From positions 1-11,684 of the forward strand of contig CALMYW010000093.1 of NCBI GenBank assembly GCA_937873665.1: a stretch of DNA of 11,684 bases. Reading direction: 5' to 3'. Below, piece by piece: positions 11,653 to 11,684 of this stretch. Position numbers and translations under genes: made by a program. The notes beneath the pieces were generated by a model that saw nothing but the letters and a program-made list of their open reading frames with translations, was not told the origin of the DNA and searched no databases. The first letter of the stretch is position 1, and every line of letters starts with the position of its first letter. This stretch comes from an uncultured Sphingorhabdus sp. GTDB taxonomy: Bacteria > Pseudomonadota > Alphaproteobacteria > Sphingomonadales > Sphingomonadaceae.

Positions 11653-11680
11653 AAAAAAGCGACCTTCGGGTCGTTTTTTT
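11653..11680 (+). terminator. Rho-independent terminator, presumed original terminator of tRNA-Asp
   Basis: The stem CGACC (11660-11664) and GGTCG (11669-11673) has loop TTCG, an A-run before and a T-run (11674-11680) after. It lies 4 bp past attR. Before integration it would have directly followed the tRNA; the element now supplies a different terminator at 65-92. Confidence 0.85.
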
Positions 11681-11684
11681 CTTG

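Noticed and set aside
11322..11654. Leftward 110-codon frame starting in attR
   Set aside because: Starts inside the att core, has no ribosome site at any internal start, and its composition is not protein-like.
1..11684. CRISPR array, insertion sequence or transposon ends
   Set aside because: No regularly spaced repeats, transposase genes or terminal inverted repeats were seen.

Overview
The window reads as one integrated mobile element of about 11.6 kb in a GC-rich proteobacterium. Protein style and tRNA sequence suggest a gammaproteobacterium of the Xanthomonadaceae/Lysobacteraceae type, but this is an inference from memory. The left edge holds the 3' half of a tRNA-Asp(GTC). The last 15 bases of that tRNA plus 5 more recur exactly near the right edge, giving a 20-bp direct repeat (40-59 and 11630-11649) that looks like attL and attR. 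A second, independent pair of repeats, ACCCATCA-N4-ACCCATCG in the same orientation, lies just inside each end. These look like integrase arm-binding sites and support the same boundaries.

Right third (about 7.5-11.6 kb): a leftward block with a 118-aa protein, a 219-aa protein with an AT-hook-like segment, an AlpA-type regulator, a RepA-like hexameric-helicase ATPase and a 266-aa unknown protein. This is the control and replication module of a phage-satellite-like or integrative element. No capsid, tail, primase, conjugation or transposase gene is visible.

Middle (5.1-7.75 kb): a tyrosine integrase (P4-type, with arm-binding domain) that unusually sits about 5 kb from the nearest end; a family-1 uracil-DNA glycosylase; and, divergent from it, the only rightward gene, a small XRE-type repressor.

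Left part (0.35-5.1 kb): cargo, all leftward. Directly after the integrase come a membrane/zinc-ribbon protein, a 49-aa membrane miniprotein, a 94-aa unknown protein and a DUF262 protein, closely packed or overlapping, ending at a very long hairpin. Then come a small secreted protein, a [4Fe-4S] family-4-like uracil-DNA-glycosylase-fold protein with an N-terminus like the DNA polymerase III psi subunit, and a secreted Cys-repeat protein translationally coupled to it. Last is a trypsin-like serine protease.

The most interesting reading is that one element carries two unrelated uracil-glycosylase-fold proteins, a DUF262 protein (a family whose known members detect modified DNA) and an intracellular-looking protease. 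This could be an undescribed anti-phage cargo aimed at phages with modified or uracil-containing DNA. That function is inference; the gene content and boundaries are seen in the sequence.
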